Source: Turicimonas muris
Lineage (GTDB): Bacteria > Pseudomonadota > Gammaproteobacteria > Burkholderiales > Burkholderiaceae_F
Direction of reading: 5' to 3'
Assembly (NCBI RefSeq): GCF_002221595.1
Contig: NZ_NHMP01000004.1
Coordinates: 186,001-250,000 of the forward strand
Length of the DNA stretch: 64,000 nucleotides
Shown one piece after another: positions 45,031 through 55,451 of the stretch. The position numbers and the translations under genes were made by a program. Numbering within the stretch: position 1 is the first letter of the stretch; each line of letters begins with the position of its first letter. The notes under the pieces were generated by a model that was given only the letters and a program-made list of their open reading frames with translations, made no database searches and had not been told where the DNA came from.

Positions 45031-45055
45031 CAGAATATTTAATTTTTAAAAATAA

Positions 45056-45661
45056 TTAGCAATGTGACAATGAGTACATACGCTCAATGTAGCGAGCCAC
45101 GGTATCCACCTCAACATTGACAAGGTCACGCTTCTTGGTGTACTTGAAAGAAGTGTGTTCAAAAGTGTGAGGAATCAAGTTAATGGAAACTCTTGTTCCG
45201 GCAGGAGTATCTTCAACGGAGTTAATTGTCAAAGAGACGCCGTTGATGGTGATTGATCCTTTGTATGCCAGGAATTTTGCGAGCTTCATTGGGCATCTGA
45301 CAACCAAATGCCAAGATTCTGCCTTCTGTTCCATCACTTCAACTTCACCGACACCATCAACATGGCCGCTAACGATATGGCCGTCAAGACGATCGCCGAG
45401 TCTCATGGCTTTTTCAAGGTTTACATAGCCCCAACCGTCAAGACCAGCGGTCTTCTCTAAGGACTCGGCCGAAACGTCAACTTTGAATCGTTTTTCATCG
45501 ACTTCAACTACGGTCATGCATGCGCCGTTGATGGCGATAGAGTCTCCGATCTTCACACTGTCGAGTCCCAAATCCGGAGCTTCTACGTGAATTCTCAATC
45601 CATCACCAATCTCTTCGTTGTCACGAATTCGGCCGACAGCCTGAATAATTCCTGTAAACAT
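45056..45661 (-). CDS. ribE: Riboflavin synthase, alpha subunit
   Basis: This 201-aa enzyme dismutates two lumazines to riboflavin. The protein shows the expected internal duplication: MFTGIIQAVGRI at the start of the first barrel, DGHIVSGHVDGVG at the start of the second, and GACMTVVEV mirrored by NGVSLTINSV. It sits 25 bases after ribD. Confidence 0.96.
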   Translation of the reverse strand: MFTGIIQAVGRIRDNEEIGDGLRIHVEAPDLGLDSVKIGDSIAINGACMTVVEVDEKRFKVDVSAESLEKTAGLDGWGYVNLEKAMRLGDRLDGHIVSGHVDGVGEVEVMEQKAESWHLVVRCPMKLAKFLAYKGSITINGVSLTINSVEDTPAGTRVSINLIPHTFEHTSFKYTKKRDLVNVEVDTVARYIERMYSLSHC

Positions 45662-45686
45662 CTTCTTCCTTTATAAAGTTAATTTT

Positions 45687-46778
45687 TTATTTTAACGGTC
45701 TAAGCTGAAATCTGACATCCTCACCGACTTTCTGCATCGATTTGAATTCCAGTTGAGGGACTGCCTCCATATTATGAAATGATGGCAAACGGAAAGCACG
45801 CATCCCCTCTCCCAGAAGCTTAGGAGCCATATAAATCAGGTACTCGTCGATAAGACCTAGTTCAGTCAAAGCACCGTTTAATTTCGGGCCTGCTTCAACA
45901 TGAATCTCATTGATTTCGCGCCTGGCAAGTTCTTTGATCAAAGCCTGCAAATCTACTTTGCCGTCCGCACCCGGTAGTTCCAGAACCTCCACACCCATAT
46001 CCTCGAACACTTGAGCACGGACTATGTCGTACCTAGAGCATACTAAAAGCACAGGCCCCGTCTCAAAAATCCTAAGCTCAGGGTTAAGCGTCAAATGAGA
46101 ATCAACTATGACTCTCAAGGGCTGTCTCTGAACATCAGGGAGTCTTACGTTCAACTGCGGATTATCAACCGCAACAGTGCTTGAACCCGTCAAGATGGCG
46201 CCTGCACGAGCTCTCCACATCTGCCCGTCTTCCCGGGCAAGTTTGCCGGTAATCCATTTACTTTGACCATTGCTCAACGCAATGTCGCCGTCCAAACTCA
46301 TTGCGATTTTGCTGCGGACGAAAGGGAGTCCGGTTCTCATCCGTTTTAAGAAACCGATATTCATTTCTTCTGCCTCTTCGGCACAAATACCAGATTCAAC
46401 CTGCACCCCCTTCTCTTCGAGCATCTTTAAGCCTCTTCCCGCAACGGCAGGATTCGGGTCTTTCAAAGCTGCAACTACGCGCCCGACTTTTGCGTTAATT
46501 AACGCCAAAGCACAAGGTGGGGTCCGTCCATAATGCGAACAAGGTTCCAACGAGACATAGACCGTCGCTCCTTCGACGCTCTCACCTCTGGATTGAGCGT
46601 CTCGAAGCGCCATTATCTCAGCATGAGCTTCACCGGTTTTCTGGGTGAAGCCCTCGCCGATAACTTTGCGGTCTTTTACGATCACACAGCCGACAGCCGG
46701 ATTCGGAGGGCAGTTCGGCAGGGCGTTTTCAGCAAGAGCTAACGCCCTCTTCATGAAACTGATATCAGAAAAACTCAT
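45687..46778 (-). CDS. ribD: Bifunctional diaminohydroxyphosphoribosylaminopyrimidine deaminase/reductase
   Basis: This 363-aa protein has an N-terminal deaminase (zinc motif HAEIMAL and PCSHYGRTPPC) and a C-terminal reductase (from about 150, with KIAMSLDGDIAL and EAGPKLNGAL). It catalyses steps two and three of riboflavin synthesis from GTP. Its ATG overlaps the nrdR stop by 4 bases. Confidence 0.96.
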   Translation of the reverse strand: MSFSDISFMKRALALAENALPNCPPNPAVGCVIVKDRKVIGEGFTQKTGEAHAEIMALRDAQSRGESVEGATVYVSLEPCSHYGRTPPCALALINAKVGRVVAALKDPNPAVAGRGLKMLEEKGVQVESGICAEEAEEMNIGFLKRMRTGLPFVRSKIAMSLDGDIALSNGQSKWITGKLAREDGQMWRARAGAILTGSSTVAVDNPQLNVRLPDVQRQPLRVIVDSHLTLNPELRIFETGPVLLVCSRYDIVRAQVFEDMGVEVLELPGADGKVDLQALIKELARREINEIHVEAGPKLNGALTELGLIDEYLIYMAPKLLGEGMRAFRLPSFHNMEAVPQLEFKSMQKVGEDVRFQLRPLK

Positions 46779-47251
46779 TTGCTTTTCTCCCTTTCGAGAA
46801 CGTCCCCGAGTTTTTTCAAAGCTTCAGTGAAGTCCTCAGGCTTGGAGTAATTGAAATAGACTGAGGCAAAACGAAGATAAGCCACCGAGTCAAGTTTTCT
46901 TAACTCACCCATCACCAACTTTCCTACTTCTTTGGTTGAGATTTCTTTCTCTTTTCTCAGCTTCAGGTTTCTCTCAATCCTATCGATCGCCTCTTCGAGA
47001 AGATCTGCTTTAATCGGCCTTTTCCTTAAAGCCAATTGCATTGAATTTCTTAACTTTTCTTGGCTGTAAGGCACTCGGGTTAAACCGTCTTTTTTAATTA
47101 AGACGGGTATGCTCAAAGCAACCTTCTCGTAGGTCGTAAATCTGCTGTCACATTTTGGACACTTGCGTCTTCTTCGAACGGTTGTTCCCTCATCGCTTGT
47201 TCGGGAGTCAATTACCTGAGAATCCCGGTATCCGCAGTATGGACAATTCAT
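46775..47251 (-). CDS. nrdR: Transcriptional repressor NrdR
   Basis: This 158-aa ATP/dATP-sensing repressor controls ribonucleotide reductase genes. The Zn ribbon is CPYCGYRD ... CPKC and the ATP-cone follows, with VLIKKDGLTRVPYSQEKLR. Gene order glyA-nrdR-ribD is usual for proteobacteria. Confidence 0.96.
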   Translation of the reverse strand: MNCPYCGYRDSQVIDSRTSDEGTTVRRRRKCPKCDSRFTTYEKVALSIPVLIKKDGLTRVPYSQEKLRNSMQLALRKRPIKADLLEEAIDRIERNLKLRKEKEISTKEVGKLVMGELRKLDSVAYLRFASVYFNYSKPEDFTEALKKLGDVLEREKSK

Positions 47252-47265
47252 AGCTCTCTCAACTT

Positions 47266-48531
47266 TTATGGTTCTCTGTAGACCGGGAAACGAGCAACAA
47301 GACTCTGCACTCTTTCTTTAACGTTCTTCAGTACCGCCTCATCGTGAGGAGCATCTAAAACATCGGCAATTAAAGAAGCAATTTCACGTGCTTCCTCTTC
47401 CTTCATGCCCCTTGTTGTCATAGCAGGGGAACCGATTCTGATGCCGCTGGTGACAAATGGTTTTTGCGGATCATTCGGAATGGAGTTCTTATTTACGGTA
47501 ATACCGACGTCGTGAAGAACGGTTTCTGCTTCTTTACCGGTAATGTTCTTTGAACGGAGGTCAACCAACATGACATGGCTTTGAGTCCCGCCGGAAACAA
47601 TACGCAGTCCTCTCTTCTGCAGTTCATCGGCGAAGACAGCTGCGTTTTTGATAACCTGCTTTTGATATTCCTTGTATTCAGGCTGCAAGGCTTCATGCAA
47701 GGCAATTGCCTTACCGGCAATGACATGCATTAAGGGACCGCCCTGAATGCCCGGGAACATAGCGGTATTAATTTGTTTTTCCAATTCCGGCTTGCAGAAA
47801 ATCATGCCGCCTCTTGGCCCTCTTAATGTCTTGTGAGTGGTAGTTGTGACAATATCTGCGTAAGGGAAAGGAGAAGGATAAACACCAGCGGCAATCAAGC
47901 CGGCGTAGTGAGCCATATCAACCATGAAATAAGCGTCAACTTTCTTAGCAATTTCTGCAAAGCGCTTGAAGTCAATATGCAAAGAATAAGCGGACGCACC
48001 GGCAATGATGAGTTTCGGCTTATGCTCGAGAGCCAGCTTTTCTAAAGCATCATAATCAATGGCTTCTTTTTCATTCAGACCATAACTGACGACGTTGAAC
48101 CATTTACCGGACATGTTAAGTTTCATGCCGTGGGAGAGGTGGCCGCCTTCTGCCAAAGACATTCCCATGACGGTGTCGCCAGGATTAAGCAATGCAAAAA
48201 ATACTCCCATGTTGGCCTGTGCGCCGGAGTGAGGTTGGACATTCACAGCCATTTCTACGCCGCATGGTTCGCAAAAAAGCTTCTTAGCGCGTTCTTTAGC
48301 CAGTGTCTCAACTTCGTCAACGTATTCACAGCCGCCGTAGTATCTTTTTCCGGGGTATCCCTCAGCATACTTATTTGTCAGAATACTGCCCTGCGCCTGA
48401 AGAACAGCAGGAGATGTGTAGTTTTCGGATGCGATCAGTTCAATCTGTTCTTCCTGTCGTTGGCTTTCTCTTTGAATGCTTGCCCATACTTCTGGATCAA
48501 TCTTTTCGATAGTGTTGTCCTTGCTAAACAC
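47266..48531 (-). CDS. glyA: Serine hydroxymethyltransferase
   Basis: This 421-aa PLP enzyme interconverts serine and glycine and feeds one-carbon units to folate. The PLP lysine is in [15 protein letters not shown], and other signatures are [13 protein letters not shown] and [10 protein letters not shown]. The start is GTG at 48531 with GGAGGG six bases upstream. It heads the glyA-nrdR-ribD-ribE group. Confidence 0.97.
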   Translation of the reverse strand: MFSKDNTIEKIDPEVWASIQRESQRQEEQIELIASENYTSPAVLQAQGSILTNKYAEGYPGKRYYGGCEYVDEVETLAKERAKKLFCEPCGVEMAVNVQPHSGAQANMGVFFALLNPGDTVMGMSLAEGGHLSHGMKLNMSGKWFNVVSYGLNEKEAIDYDALEKLALEHKPKLIIAGASAYSLHIDFKRFAEIAKKVDAYFMVDMAHYAGLIAAGVYPSPFPYADIVTTTTHKTLRGPRGGMIFCKPELEKQINTAMFPGIQGGPLMHVIAGKAIALHEALQPEYKEYQKQVIKNAAVFADELQKRGLRIVSGGTQSHVMLVDLRSKNITGKEAETVLHDVGITVNKNSIPNDPQKPFVTSGIRIGSPAMTTRGMKEEEAREIASLIADVLDAPHDEAVLKNVKERVQSLVARFPVYREP

Positions 48532-48721
48532 GGTTGCCCTCCGGAATTGTTAAAGATAGTCACCAAATTATAGTGGTGACATGGGGCAATCTCCGCTTCT
48601 TCCAAAAGTTATGTAAAGAATTCCGAGAAAAGATTGTTATTTTTTGAATATTCTTTCTTTTTTACCTTGACGACTTCCATATAATTATCAACAACTAATT
48701 ATCTTTTAAGGAATAAAAGAA

Positions 48722-49093
48722 ATGGCAGATAATACTCAAACAAACGCTGAAGAAATCAAGCTTCCGGATCCAATCATTTTTACCGATGCTGCCAGCCTCA
48801 AAGTTAAAGAATTGATTGAAGAAGAAGGAAACCCTGATCTGAAATTAAGAGTTTTCGTCCAAGGCGGCGGATGCTCCGGTTTCCAGTATGGCTTCACATT
48901 CGATGAAGAAATCAACGAAGACGATGCCACAATGGTAAAGAACGGCGTTACATTGCTCATCGACTCCATGAGCTATCAGTATCTTGTCGGCGCTGAAATC
49001 GACTACAAGGAAGACTTGGAAGGTGCTCAGTTCGTTATCAAGAATCCGAACGCCACCACAACTTGCAGCTGTGGATCCAGCTTCTCCGTATAG
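48722..49093 (+). CDS. erpA: Iron-sulfur cluster insertion protein ErpA
   Basis: This 123-aa A-type carrier delivers [4Fe-4S] clusters to apo-proteins. The three Cys ligands are in [11 protein letters not shown] and [10 protein letters not shown]. Residues 1-15 are a polar extension. The window encodes several likely Fe-S clients (formate dehydrogenase, LeuC). AAGGAA precedes the ATG. Confidence 0.95.
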   Translation: MADNTQTNAEEIKLPDPIIFTDAASLKVKELIEEEGNPDLKLRVFVQGGGCSGFQYGFTFDEEINEDDATMVKNGVTLLIDSMSYQYLVGAEIDYKEDLEGAQFVIKNPNATTTCSCGSSFSV

Positions 49094-49114
49094 TAAAACT
49101 TTGAGCTGAAGTTC

Positions 49115-49149
49115 AATCCCGTTCAATCTCTGTTGGATGGGATTTTTCT
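49115..49149 (+). terminator. Terminator after erpA
   Basis: AATCCCGTTCAA pairs with TTGGATGGGATT (12 bp with two G-T pairs), followed by TTTTTCTTT. Confidence 0.8.
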
Positions 49150-49166
49150 TTAAGCATCCCGCTGTC

Positions 49167-50267
49167 CTAATGCGGATAGAGTGCCCCCAGAATTCTCTTC
49201 CCTTTCGCACCCGTAACCGCGGGAAGATTCCCAGGCAATCTCTCAACAAATTGTTTTGCTAGCCATGCGAACGCCGCGCCTTCAACATCTTGTGTACCGA
49301 GTCCAAGAATATCCGTCGGCTGTACGATTTTGCCGGGCAGGTACTTTTGCAAGTATTCCATTAAAAGCGGATTTTTTGCACCTCCTCCGCAGGTAAAGAC
49401 TTCCTTTGTTTCCGGTTGATATTTTTCGATGTCTTTAGCCACCGCTAACGCCGACAAAGCAGTTAAAGTGTGCTGTACATCTTCCGGTTTCATTCCGGCA
49501 CGAAGATGCTTATTGAGCCATTCGAGGTTAAACAACTCTCGACCCGTACTTTTCGGACAAGATTGGCTAAAGTAGGGCTCCGAACTATAGAGACAACTGA
49601 GCCAATCTTCATTTAAGACCCCTGCTCTCGCCCATTTAGCATCTTTGTCATAAGTAAGACCTAAATTGTCTTTAACCCAAGCATCTAAAAGGATATTAGC
49701 TGGTCCGCAGTCAAAACCGAAAGTCTTCTCCTGGTCCTCCCTTCTTCCCAAGAAAGTTACGTTGGCAATCCCTCCGAAATTTACAATTGCTCGAGGCTCA
49801 TCAGAAGCAAAAACAGATGCATGAAAAGCCGGGACAAGAGGAGCTCCCTGGCCCCCGGCTGCAATATCACGATTTCTGAAATCGATGATCGTGTCAATTT
49901 GCGTTAGTTCAGCCAGCAAAGCGCCGTTGATGAGCTGAGTTGTAGCCCCGTTTTGCGGGTTATGGCGGACGGTCTGTCCATGAGCCCCAATCGCTGTGAT
50001 ATGAGACGCAGACAAGCTCAAATCTTTCAGGAGAGTACAACAAGTCTCAGCGTAGATTCGTGCCAGCCGATTGCCTGCAATTTGGCAGCGATTGATTTCA
50101 TTGGGTCCAGTAAAACAAAGAGATAACAGGAGTTCTTGCAGCTCTTCCGATAGGCTAAGTGACTTAGAACCAAGAACTTTAAGAACCGTGTTCGATTCGA
50201 ACTGCACAGCCACGGCATCCACCCCGTCCAGACTGGTGCCCGACATCATTCCGATATAAATGCTCAT
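49167..50267 (-). CDS. anmK: Anhydro-N-acetylmuramic acid kinase
   Basis: This 366-aa ASKHA-fold kinase phosphorylates and opens 1,6-anhydroMurNAc during peptidoglycan recycling. The start IGMMSGTSLDGVDAVAV, GAHGQTVRHNP, NFGGIANVT and FTCGGGAKNPLL are family motifs. The ATG at 50267 follows GGAGG at a long spacing of 11 bases; the GGAGG lies in the stem of a terminator-like hairpin, so translation or transcription may be attenuated. It follows an M23 murein peptidase gene, a plausible functional neighbour. Confidence 0.94.
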   Translation of the reverse strand: MSIYIGMMSGTSLDGVDAVAVQFESNTVLKVLGSKSLSLSEELQELLLSLCFTGPNEINRCQIAGNRLARIYAETCCTLLKDLSLSASHITAIGAHGQTVRHNPQNGATTQLINGALLAELTQIDTIIDFRNRDIAAGGQGAPLVPAFHASVFASDEPRAIVNFGGIANVTFLGRREDQEKTFGFDCGPANILLDAWVKDNLGLTYDKDAKWARAGVLNEDWLSCLYSSEPYFSQSCPKSTGRELFNLEWLNKHLRAGMKPEDVQHTLTALSALAVAKDIEKYQPETKEVFTCGGGAKNPLLMEYLQKYLPGKIVQPTDILGLGTQDVEGAAFAWLAKQFVERLPGNLPAVTGAKGKRILGALYPH

Positions 50268-50294
50268 AAAAAACGAGACCTCCAAACGGAGGCC
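50268..50294 (-). terminator. Terminator-like hairpin that contains the anmK ribosome binding site
   Basis: On the minus strand GGCCTCC-GTTT-GGAGGTC is followed by TCG and a run of six T, then the anmK ATG. The second arm carries GGAGG, the only good Shine-Dalgarno for anmK. Confidence 0.72.
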
Positions 50295-50311
50295 TTTTTA
50301 CATTTAACTAT

Positions 50312-51640
50312 TTACTCAATGGAAACTGAAGAATTTGAGTTATGGGCCAAATGGAATTTTCCAAGGAGTGCCAGCTGACGTTTAATTGGAGAAATCGCTA
50401 AGTCGAACTCTTGCTTTACTGCTCCTGTGAGAGGTTCTCCCGTACGCAAATCCGCCGTCAAAGGATTAATCTGCTGCCCGTTGTGTTTAAGCTCATAGTG
50501 GAGATGAGAACCGGTAACCATACCTGTTCTTCCAACGTAGCCGATGAGCTGACCTTTCTTGACTTGAACTCCTTCCTTCATACCGGGAGCATACTTGCTC
50601 ATGTGCGCATAAATTGAAGAATATCCGGATCCGTGATTAATCTCTAACCAGTAGCCGTAGCCTCTTCTCTGATAGCGCTTGGTAACGATCTTGCCGTCGC
50701 TGGAAGCATAGATTGGGGTACCTGTTGGAGCAGCCAAATCGATTCCCCAGTGGGGACGAAGACGTCCCGTCACAGGGTGCTTTCTAACACGGTTGAAAGT
50801 TGAAGTTAAACGGGCCTCGCAAGGCATACGGAGAAATGTTTTTTCAACGCTTTCTCCATCTGCATTGAAGTAGCCTTTAAAGTTATCATTTTCAAACCAG
50901 TAGGCCTCGACCGTCTTGTCTTTTCCGAAAAATTCAAGAGCAAGCAAACGCCCCGGGCCTAAATCAGCACCGTCAAGCTGTCTTCTTTCATAAATAACAT
51001 TGAAAGAATCGCCGTTAGCAACCTTCTTAACATCAAAAGAGTCACCCAACTGTTCTTTGACCTGCTTCATAACCCCGGCAGGAATCTTCGCAGACTGAGC
51101 AGCTCCGTCTAATGTACGTTCTACATATGCGGAGGCGGCAACCGGCAAAGTCGTAAAAGCGCTGGTTTTGTTTTCATGAACAAACTTTGACTTGCCTGTA
51201 TTGGACCGGCTGATCTGAAAATAGGTAATATCCTCAGAAAGTGTGTCAATCGGTTTGAATAATTTAATTGCGATAACTTCACCCTTCGGAGTCAGCCTTG
51301 CTTGGATCAATCTTCCGGGAACTAATCTTGCGAAAGGATTTTCTTTAGGTTTGATGGAATTGACGTAACGTTTAAAAGCGCTATCTTTAATCCCTAATCT
51401 TTCAAAAATCTTGTTGCTGTTGTCTTTATTTCTAATGACAGTTTCAGCATAAACATGGTCCATCTCTCCGGCCCACTCTTGAATGAGGGCGCCGAGATCC
51501 ACTTCTCCGGCCTTTTCAACAACTTTAGAGGGTTGTGCAGTTTCTGCGGATATAGCCGAATGGGATGAATAAACCGTACAAGCTAAGACTAGACAGCTTG
51601 TTCCTAACGCTTTCATCAGCATCTTAAAATTCATCATCAC
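50312..51640 (-). CDS. M23-family murein DD-endopeptidase (MepM-like)
   Basis: This 442-aa periplasmic protein has a signal sequence (about 8-32), a LysM/OapA-like region (about 85-150) and a second beta domain. The C-terminal LytM domain has the zinc motif HWGIDLAAPTGTP, YAHMSKYAPG and SHLHYELKHNG. It should cleave peptidoglycan cross-links for wall growth. The first eight codons contain several ATGs (51640, 51637, 51622), so the exact start is uncertain. It is divergent from tyrS and is followed by anmK. Confidence 0.9.
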   Translation of the reverse strand: MMMNFKMLMKALGTSCLVLACTVYSSHSAISAETAQPSKVVEKAGEVDLGALIQEWAGEMDHVYAETVIRNKDNSNKIFERLGIKDSAFKRYVNSIKPKENPFARLVPGRLIQARLTPKGEVIAIKLFKPIDTLSEDITYFQISRSNTGKSKFVHENKTSAFTTLPVAASAYVERTLDGAAQSAKIPAGVMKQVKEQLGDSFDVKKVANGDSFNVIYERRQLDGADLGPGRLLALEFFGKDKTVEAYWFENDNFKGYFNADGESVEKTFLRMPCEARLTSTFNRVRKHPVTGRLRPHWGIDLAAPTGTPIYASSDGKIVTKRYQRRGYGYWLEINHGSGYSSIYAHMSKYAPGMKEGVQVKKGQLIGYVGRTGMVTGSHLHYELKHNGQQINPLTADLRTGEPLTGAVKQEFDLAISPIKRQLALLGKFHLAHNSNSSVSIE

Positions 51641-51833
51641 GGCTTATTCACTCACTAACAATTAATAAAAAATAACTCCCTTCCCTAGCCAGCAAATAGT
51701 AGACTTTTGTCAGATAAAATTACGGTTCGGATTGGAATAGGCCCGCTTCGAATTGAAGCGTCGCAATTATAGTAAATAATCGTTTTCCAGTCCCTTATAG
51801 ATTACCTTAGCTTTTTTCAGGATGTTTCCAACA

Positions 51834-53084
51834 ATGGCTGATACAGTTCAAGAGAAAAAATTACCGGTCTCTCCTAAAGTCAAGAGCGCCATGGCCTTGA
51901 TTAAGAGAGGAATTGACACGATGTTAATTGAGGAAGAGTTGGAACAAAAACTCGCCAGATCCGAGCTTACGGGAAAACCCCTGCGCATTAAATTAGGGTT
52001 AGATCCAACTGCTCCGGATATCCATATTGGGCACACAGTTGTTTTAAACAAGCTTCGTCAATTCCAAGATCTTGGTCACACCGTTATTTTCTTGATCGGT
52101 GACTTTACAAGTTCTATCGGCGATCCCTCCGGCAGAAACACGACTCGTCCGCCGCTCACACGCGAACAAATCGAAACTAATGCTAAGACCTACTTAGATC
52201 AGGCAACTTTGGTTTTGGATAAAAACAAGACTGAGGTCCGATACAACTCCGAATGGACAAACAAGCTCGGCGCCGACGGACTCATTAAATTAGCATCCCG
52301 CTACACCTTGGCTCGTCTTTTGGAGCGGGATGATTTTGCTAAGCGCTATGCAGAAAATGCTCCTATCGCCATGCACGAACTCATCTATCCATTGATGCAA
52401 GGTTACGACTCCGTTGCTTTGGAATCCGATGTTGAGCTTGGCGGTTCCGATCAGAGATTTAATCTTTTAGTCGGCCGTGAACTCCAACGCCAATACGGTC
52501 AGGAACCGCAATGCATCATCACAATGCCTCTTCTTGTCGGTCTTGACGGCGTCAACAAGATGAGCAAGTCTAAACACAACTACATCGGCATTACCGACGA
52601 ACCGAATGAAATGTTCGGCAAGGTGATGTCTGTCTCCGATGATTTGATGTGGAATTGGTACGACCTTCTTTCTTTAAGAAGCAATGAAGAAATCGCTCAG
52701 TTCAAAAAAGAATGCGAAGAAGGCAGAAACCCCAGAGATATCAAAGTTCTTTTAGCCAAGGAAATCGTTGAACGCTTCCACAGTAAAGAAGCTGCTGATG
52801 CTGCAGAACAAGAATTTATCAACCGCTTCAAGAAAGGCGCCGCTCCCGCCGATATGCCGGAAGTAACCGTCACAACTGACGCGGATGAAACCTCTTTAGC
52901 CAAAGTTCTTAAAGAAGCCGGTTTGGTCCCGACTTCTTCCGAGGGCTACAGAAATATTGAACAAGGCGGTGTACACATTAACGGTGAAAAGATTGCCGAC
53001 AAGACCTATAAACTTAAACCCGGTCAGTACACCGTTCAGGTGGGCAAGCGCAAATGGGCCAAAATCACGTTGACTAAGGCCTAA
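51834..53084 (+). CDS. tyrS: Tyrosyl-tRNA synthetase
   Basis: This 416-aa class I synthetase has HIGHT in [10 protein letters not shown] and KMSKSKHN as the ATP-binding signatures, and a C-terminal S4 RNA-binding domain ([12 protein letters not shown]). The ATG at 51834 is favoured because AGGA lies 11 bases upstream; the earlier ATG (51822) overlaps that site. It is followed by dtd after one base. Confidence 0.96.
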   Translation: MADTVQEKKLPVSPKVKSAMALIKRGIDTMLIEEELEQKLARSELTGKPLRIKLGLDPTAPDIHIGHTVVLNKLRQFQDLGHTVIFLIGDFTSSIGDPSGRNTTRPPLTREQIETNAKTYLDQATLVLDKNKTEVRYNSEWTNKLGADGLIKLASRYTLARLLERDDFAKRYAENAPIAMHELIYPLMQGYDSVALESDVELGGSDQRFNLLVGRELQRQYGQEPQCIITMPLLVGLDGVNKMSKSKHNYIGITDEPNEMFGKVMSVSDDLMWNWYDLLSLRSNEEIAQFKKECEEGRNPRDIKVLLAKEIVERFHSKEAADAAEQEFINRFKKGAAPADMPEVTVTTDADETSLAKVLKEAGLVPTSSEGYRNIEQGGVHINGEKIADKTYKLKPGQYTVQVGKRKWAKITLTKA

Positions 53085-53085
53085 G

Positions 53086-53535
53086 ATGATTGCCCTTCTT
53101 CAGCGCGTGCTGGAAAGCAGCGTCAAAGTTGACGACCAAACCACGGGAAGCATCGGAAAAGGTTTGCTTCTTCTTGTCTGCGCTCAAAAAGGAGATACTG
53201 CGGCAAATGCTAAAGCACTTGCGCAGAAAGTCCTCAAATTCCGAGTGTTCGAGGACAAAGCGGGCAAGATGAATTTAAGTGCTCTTGATACAAAAGCAGA
53301 AATTCTCGTGATTTCTCAGTTTACGTTAGCCGCTGATACAAACAGCGGCAACCGAGCGAGCTTCACACCTGCTGCGGAACCAGCCTTAGCAAAGGCTCTC
53401 TATGATCTCTTTACTGACGAAGTCAGAGCTTCCGGCTTAAAGACAGAAACTGGAATTTTTGGTGCAGACATGAAAGTTTCTTTGGTCAACGACGGTCCCG
53501 TAACTTTCTGGCTGCAGATTCCAAAAAACAAATAA
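53086..53535 (+). CDS. dtd: D-aminoacyl-tRNA deacylase
   Basis: This 149-aa editing enzyme removes D-amino acids from tRNA. Both active-site motifs are present: SQFTLAADT and [11 protein letters not shown] (family NxGPVT with Asp in place of x). Coupling to tyrS makes sense because D-Tyr-tRNA is a known substrate. Confidence 0.95.
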   Translation: MIALLQRVLESSVKVDDQTTGSIGKGLLLLVCAQKGDTAANAKALAQKVLKFRVFEDKAGKMNLSALDTKAEILVISQFTLAADTNSGNRASFTPAAEPALAKALYDLFTDEVRASGLKTETGIFGADMKVSLVNDGPVTFWLQIPKNK

Positions 53536-53546
53536 TGGGAGAAAAA

Positions 53547-54200
53547 ATGGAAAGTATTTTTAGAGTTTGGAGCGATTCCTTCCCGGATGGGCAGAGAATC
53601 CCTGAAGGTTTTGCCTTTGCCAAAATTTCTAGTACTCCCGACGAACACACGGTGCCCGCAGGCAACCGAAATCCGCAAATCGCTTGGTCTAGTCCGCCTG
53701 CCGGTACTAAGTCGTTAATCCTTCTTTGCACGGATCATGATGTCCCTGCCGATTTTTCATCGGCCAATAAAGAAGGCTGCACTATTCCGGCAGATGCCCC
53801 GAGAACAGACTTCCATCACTGGGTTTTAGTTGATATCTCTCCTGAGGAATCCTGCATCGATCCCGGAACATTGTCTAAGGGCTTCGTTACACACGGGAAG
53901 AAAGGGCCTGCTTGCGCAAATGGAATGCGACAAGGTCTGAATGACTATACCAAAGCCTTTGCCGATGATCCGGAGGTGAGAGGCAAGTATTACGGGTATG
54001 ACGGTCCATGCCCTCCCTGGAATGACCTCCGCCCTCATGGTTATGTCTTTACGCTCTATGCCGTGGACTTTCCGCTTTTACCATTGTCCGGTCCGTTTAC
54101 AGCGGAAGACGTCCTCGAAGCCATGAAAGGCCATATCCTTGCCTCCGGCTCCGTTACCGGGATGTATTCCTTAAATCCGGAAGTAGCAAACAAACTTTGA
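53547..54200 (+). CDS. YbhB/YbcL-family (PEBP) protein
   Basis: This 217-aa protein has the phosphatidylethanolamine-binding/Raf-kinase-inhibitor fold. Family motifs: NRNPQIAWSSPPAGTKS, DFHHWVLVDI and GYDGPCPPW with RPHGYVFTLYAVD. It is longer than E. coli YbhB (158 aa) through an insert at about 105-155. No signal peptide. The ATG at 53547 is chosen because GGGAG lies 6 bases before it; an ATG overlapping the dtd stop is an alternative. Confidence 0.88.
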   Translation: MESIFRVWSDSFPDGQRIPEGFAFAKISSTPDEHTVPAGNRNPQIAWSSPPAGTKSLILLCTDHDVPADFSSANKEGCTIPADAPRTDFHHWVLVDISPEESCIDPGTLSKGFVTHGKKGPACANGMRQGLNDYTKAFADDPEVRGKYYGYDGPCPPWNDLRPHGYVFTLYAVDFPLLPLSGPFTAEDVLEAMKGHILASGSVTGMYSLNPEVANKL

Positions 54201-54214
54201 GCAACCAATTGTTC

Positions 54215-54248
54215 AAAAAAGCCGAGTACTCAATGTCTCGGCTTTTTT
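54215..54248. terminator. Strong bidirectional terminator
   Basis: AAAAAAGCCGAG and CTCGGCTTTTTT (12-bp stem, 10-base loop) lie between the convergent PEBP and argC genes. Confidence 0.93.
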
Positions 54249-54260
54249 GTGTTTTTAAGA

Positions 54261-55319
54261 TTAAGGAGCCAGGGCTATCTGTTCTAATCCGGTAGTTTCC
54301 GGCAATCCAAACAGAATATTCATTGCTTGAACTGCTTGACCTGAAGAGCCTTTTACCAAGTTGTCTTCGACAACGAGGATAACCAATAAGTTCGGTTCTT
54401 TACGGTAAAGAGCAATACGAACGTAGTTGGAGCCTCTTACCATGCGTGTCTCGGGCAACGCTCCTTTAGACATCACATCAACAAAAGGTTCGTTGGCGTA
54501 GCGCTGTTCATAGAGTTTTTGGAAATCTTGTTCCATGCCCTTCTCGGTCAGTTGAACATAAATAGTGGAGAATATTCCGCGAATCGTCGGAAGTAAGTGA
54601 GGGATAAAGGTCAAAGAGACTTTTTCTCCGGCGAATTCACTTAACTGCTGAACAATTTCAGGAGAATGGCGGTGACCGCCTACTCCATAAGCCTTAAAGT
54701 TATCCGTTGCTTCTGCACAAAGTAAATTAACTGCTGCTTTTCTTCCTGCACCACTGATGCCGGATTTACTATCGGCAATGATTGTTTGCTTAATATCAAC
54801 TATATTGCCGACTTTCTTGTGAAGTTCAAGCAAAGGCAGCAATCCTAACTGGATGGAAGTCGGATAGCAGCCTGCCATGCCCAATACCATTGCGTCTTTC
54901 ATTTTGTCGCGCATGGTTTCTGGCTGCCCGTAAACGGCTTTTTTCAAAATATCCGGGCAAGTGTGCTCCATCTTGTACCACTTCTTAAACTCTTCCGTGT
55001 CTTTGAGTCTGAAATCAGCTGCCAAATCGATAACCTTCACTCCGTTTTGGGTCAGCTCTTCAGCCATGGACATGGCAACTCCATGCGGTGTGGCAAAAAA
55101 TACGACATCGCATTCTTTAAGAGGTGCTTCCTTCGGATCCTGGAAAACTAAGTCAACTCTTCCTCGAAGAGAAGGATACATATCTTCAACGCGGGTCCCA
55201 GCTTCTCCTCGGCTGGTGATAGTGACAATTTCTGCGCTCGGATGCTGCGTCAAAAGTCTGAGCAACTCAATGCCTGTGTAACCGCTTCCGCCGACGATAC
55301 CGACTTTAATTTTCTTCAT
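54261..55319 (-). CDS. argC: N-acetyl-gamma-glutamyl-phosphate reductase
   Basis: This 352-aa enzyme catalyses the third step of arginine synthesis. The NADP-binding start [19 protein letters not shown] and the catalytic Cys loop [13 protein letters not shown] are clear. The ATG at 55319 begins the conserved Rossmann strand; an in-frame TTG 16 codons upstream is rejected. No good ribosome site is seen. No other arg gene is adjacent. Confidence 0.95.
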   Translation of the reverse strand: MKKIKVGIVGGSGYTGIELLRLLTQHPSAEIVTITSRGEAGTRVEDMYPSLRGRVDLVFQDPKEAPLKECDVVFFATPHGVAMSMAEELTQNGVKVIDLAADFRLKDTEEFKKWYKMEHTCPDILKKAVYGQPETMRDKMKDAMVLGMAGCYPTSIQLGLLPLLELHKKVGNIVDIKQTIIADSKSGISGAGRKAAVNLLCAEATDNFKAYGVGGHRHSPEIVQQLSEFAGEKVSLTFIPHLLPTIRGIFSTIYVQLTEKGMEQDFQKLYEQRYANEPFVDVMSKGALPETRMVRGSNYVRIALYRKEPNLLVILVVEDNLVKGSSGQAVQAMNILFGLPETTGLEQIALAP

Positions 55320-55400
55320 TTTTTTTACCGAATAAGTTAGAGAGGTTTTCAAATTGTGGACTGCCAAGAAATAAGTGTGAAGCAGCCTGGGCTTTTTTGC

Positions 55401-55435
55401 AAAAAATCCCGGGAAAACATCGAGCCTCCCGGGAT
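55401..55435 (-). terminator. Terminator of the acyl-CoA ligase gene
   Basis: On the minus strand ATCCCGGGA and TCCCGGGAT form a 9-bp stem with a 12-base loop followed by five T. Confidence 0.88.
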
Positions 55436-55451
55436 CTTGTTTAGAAGAATT

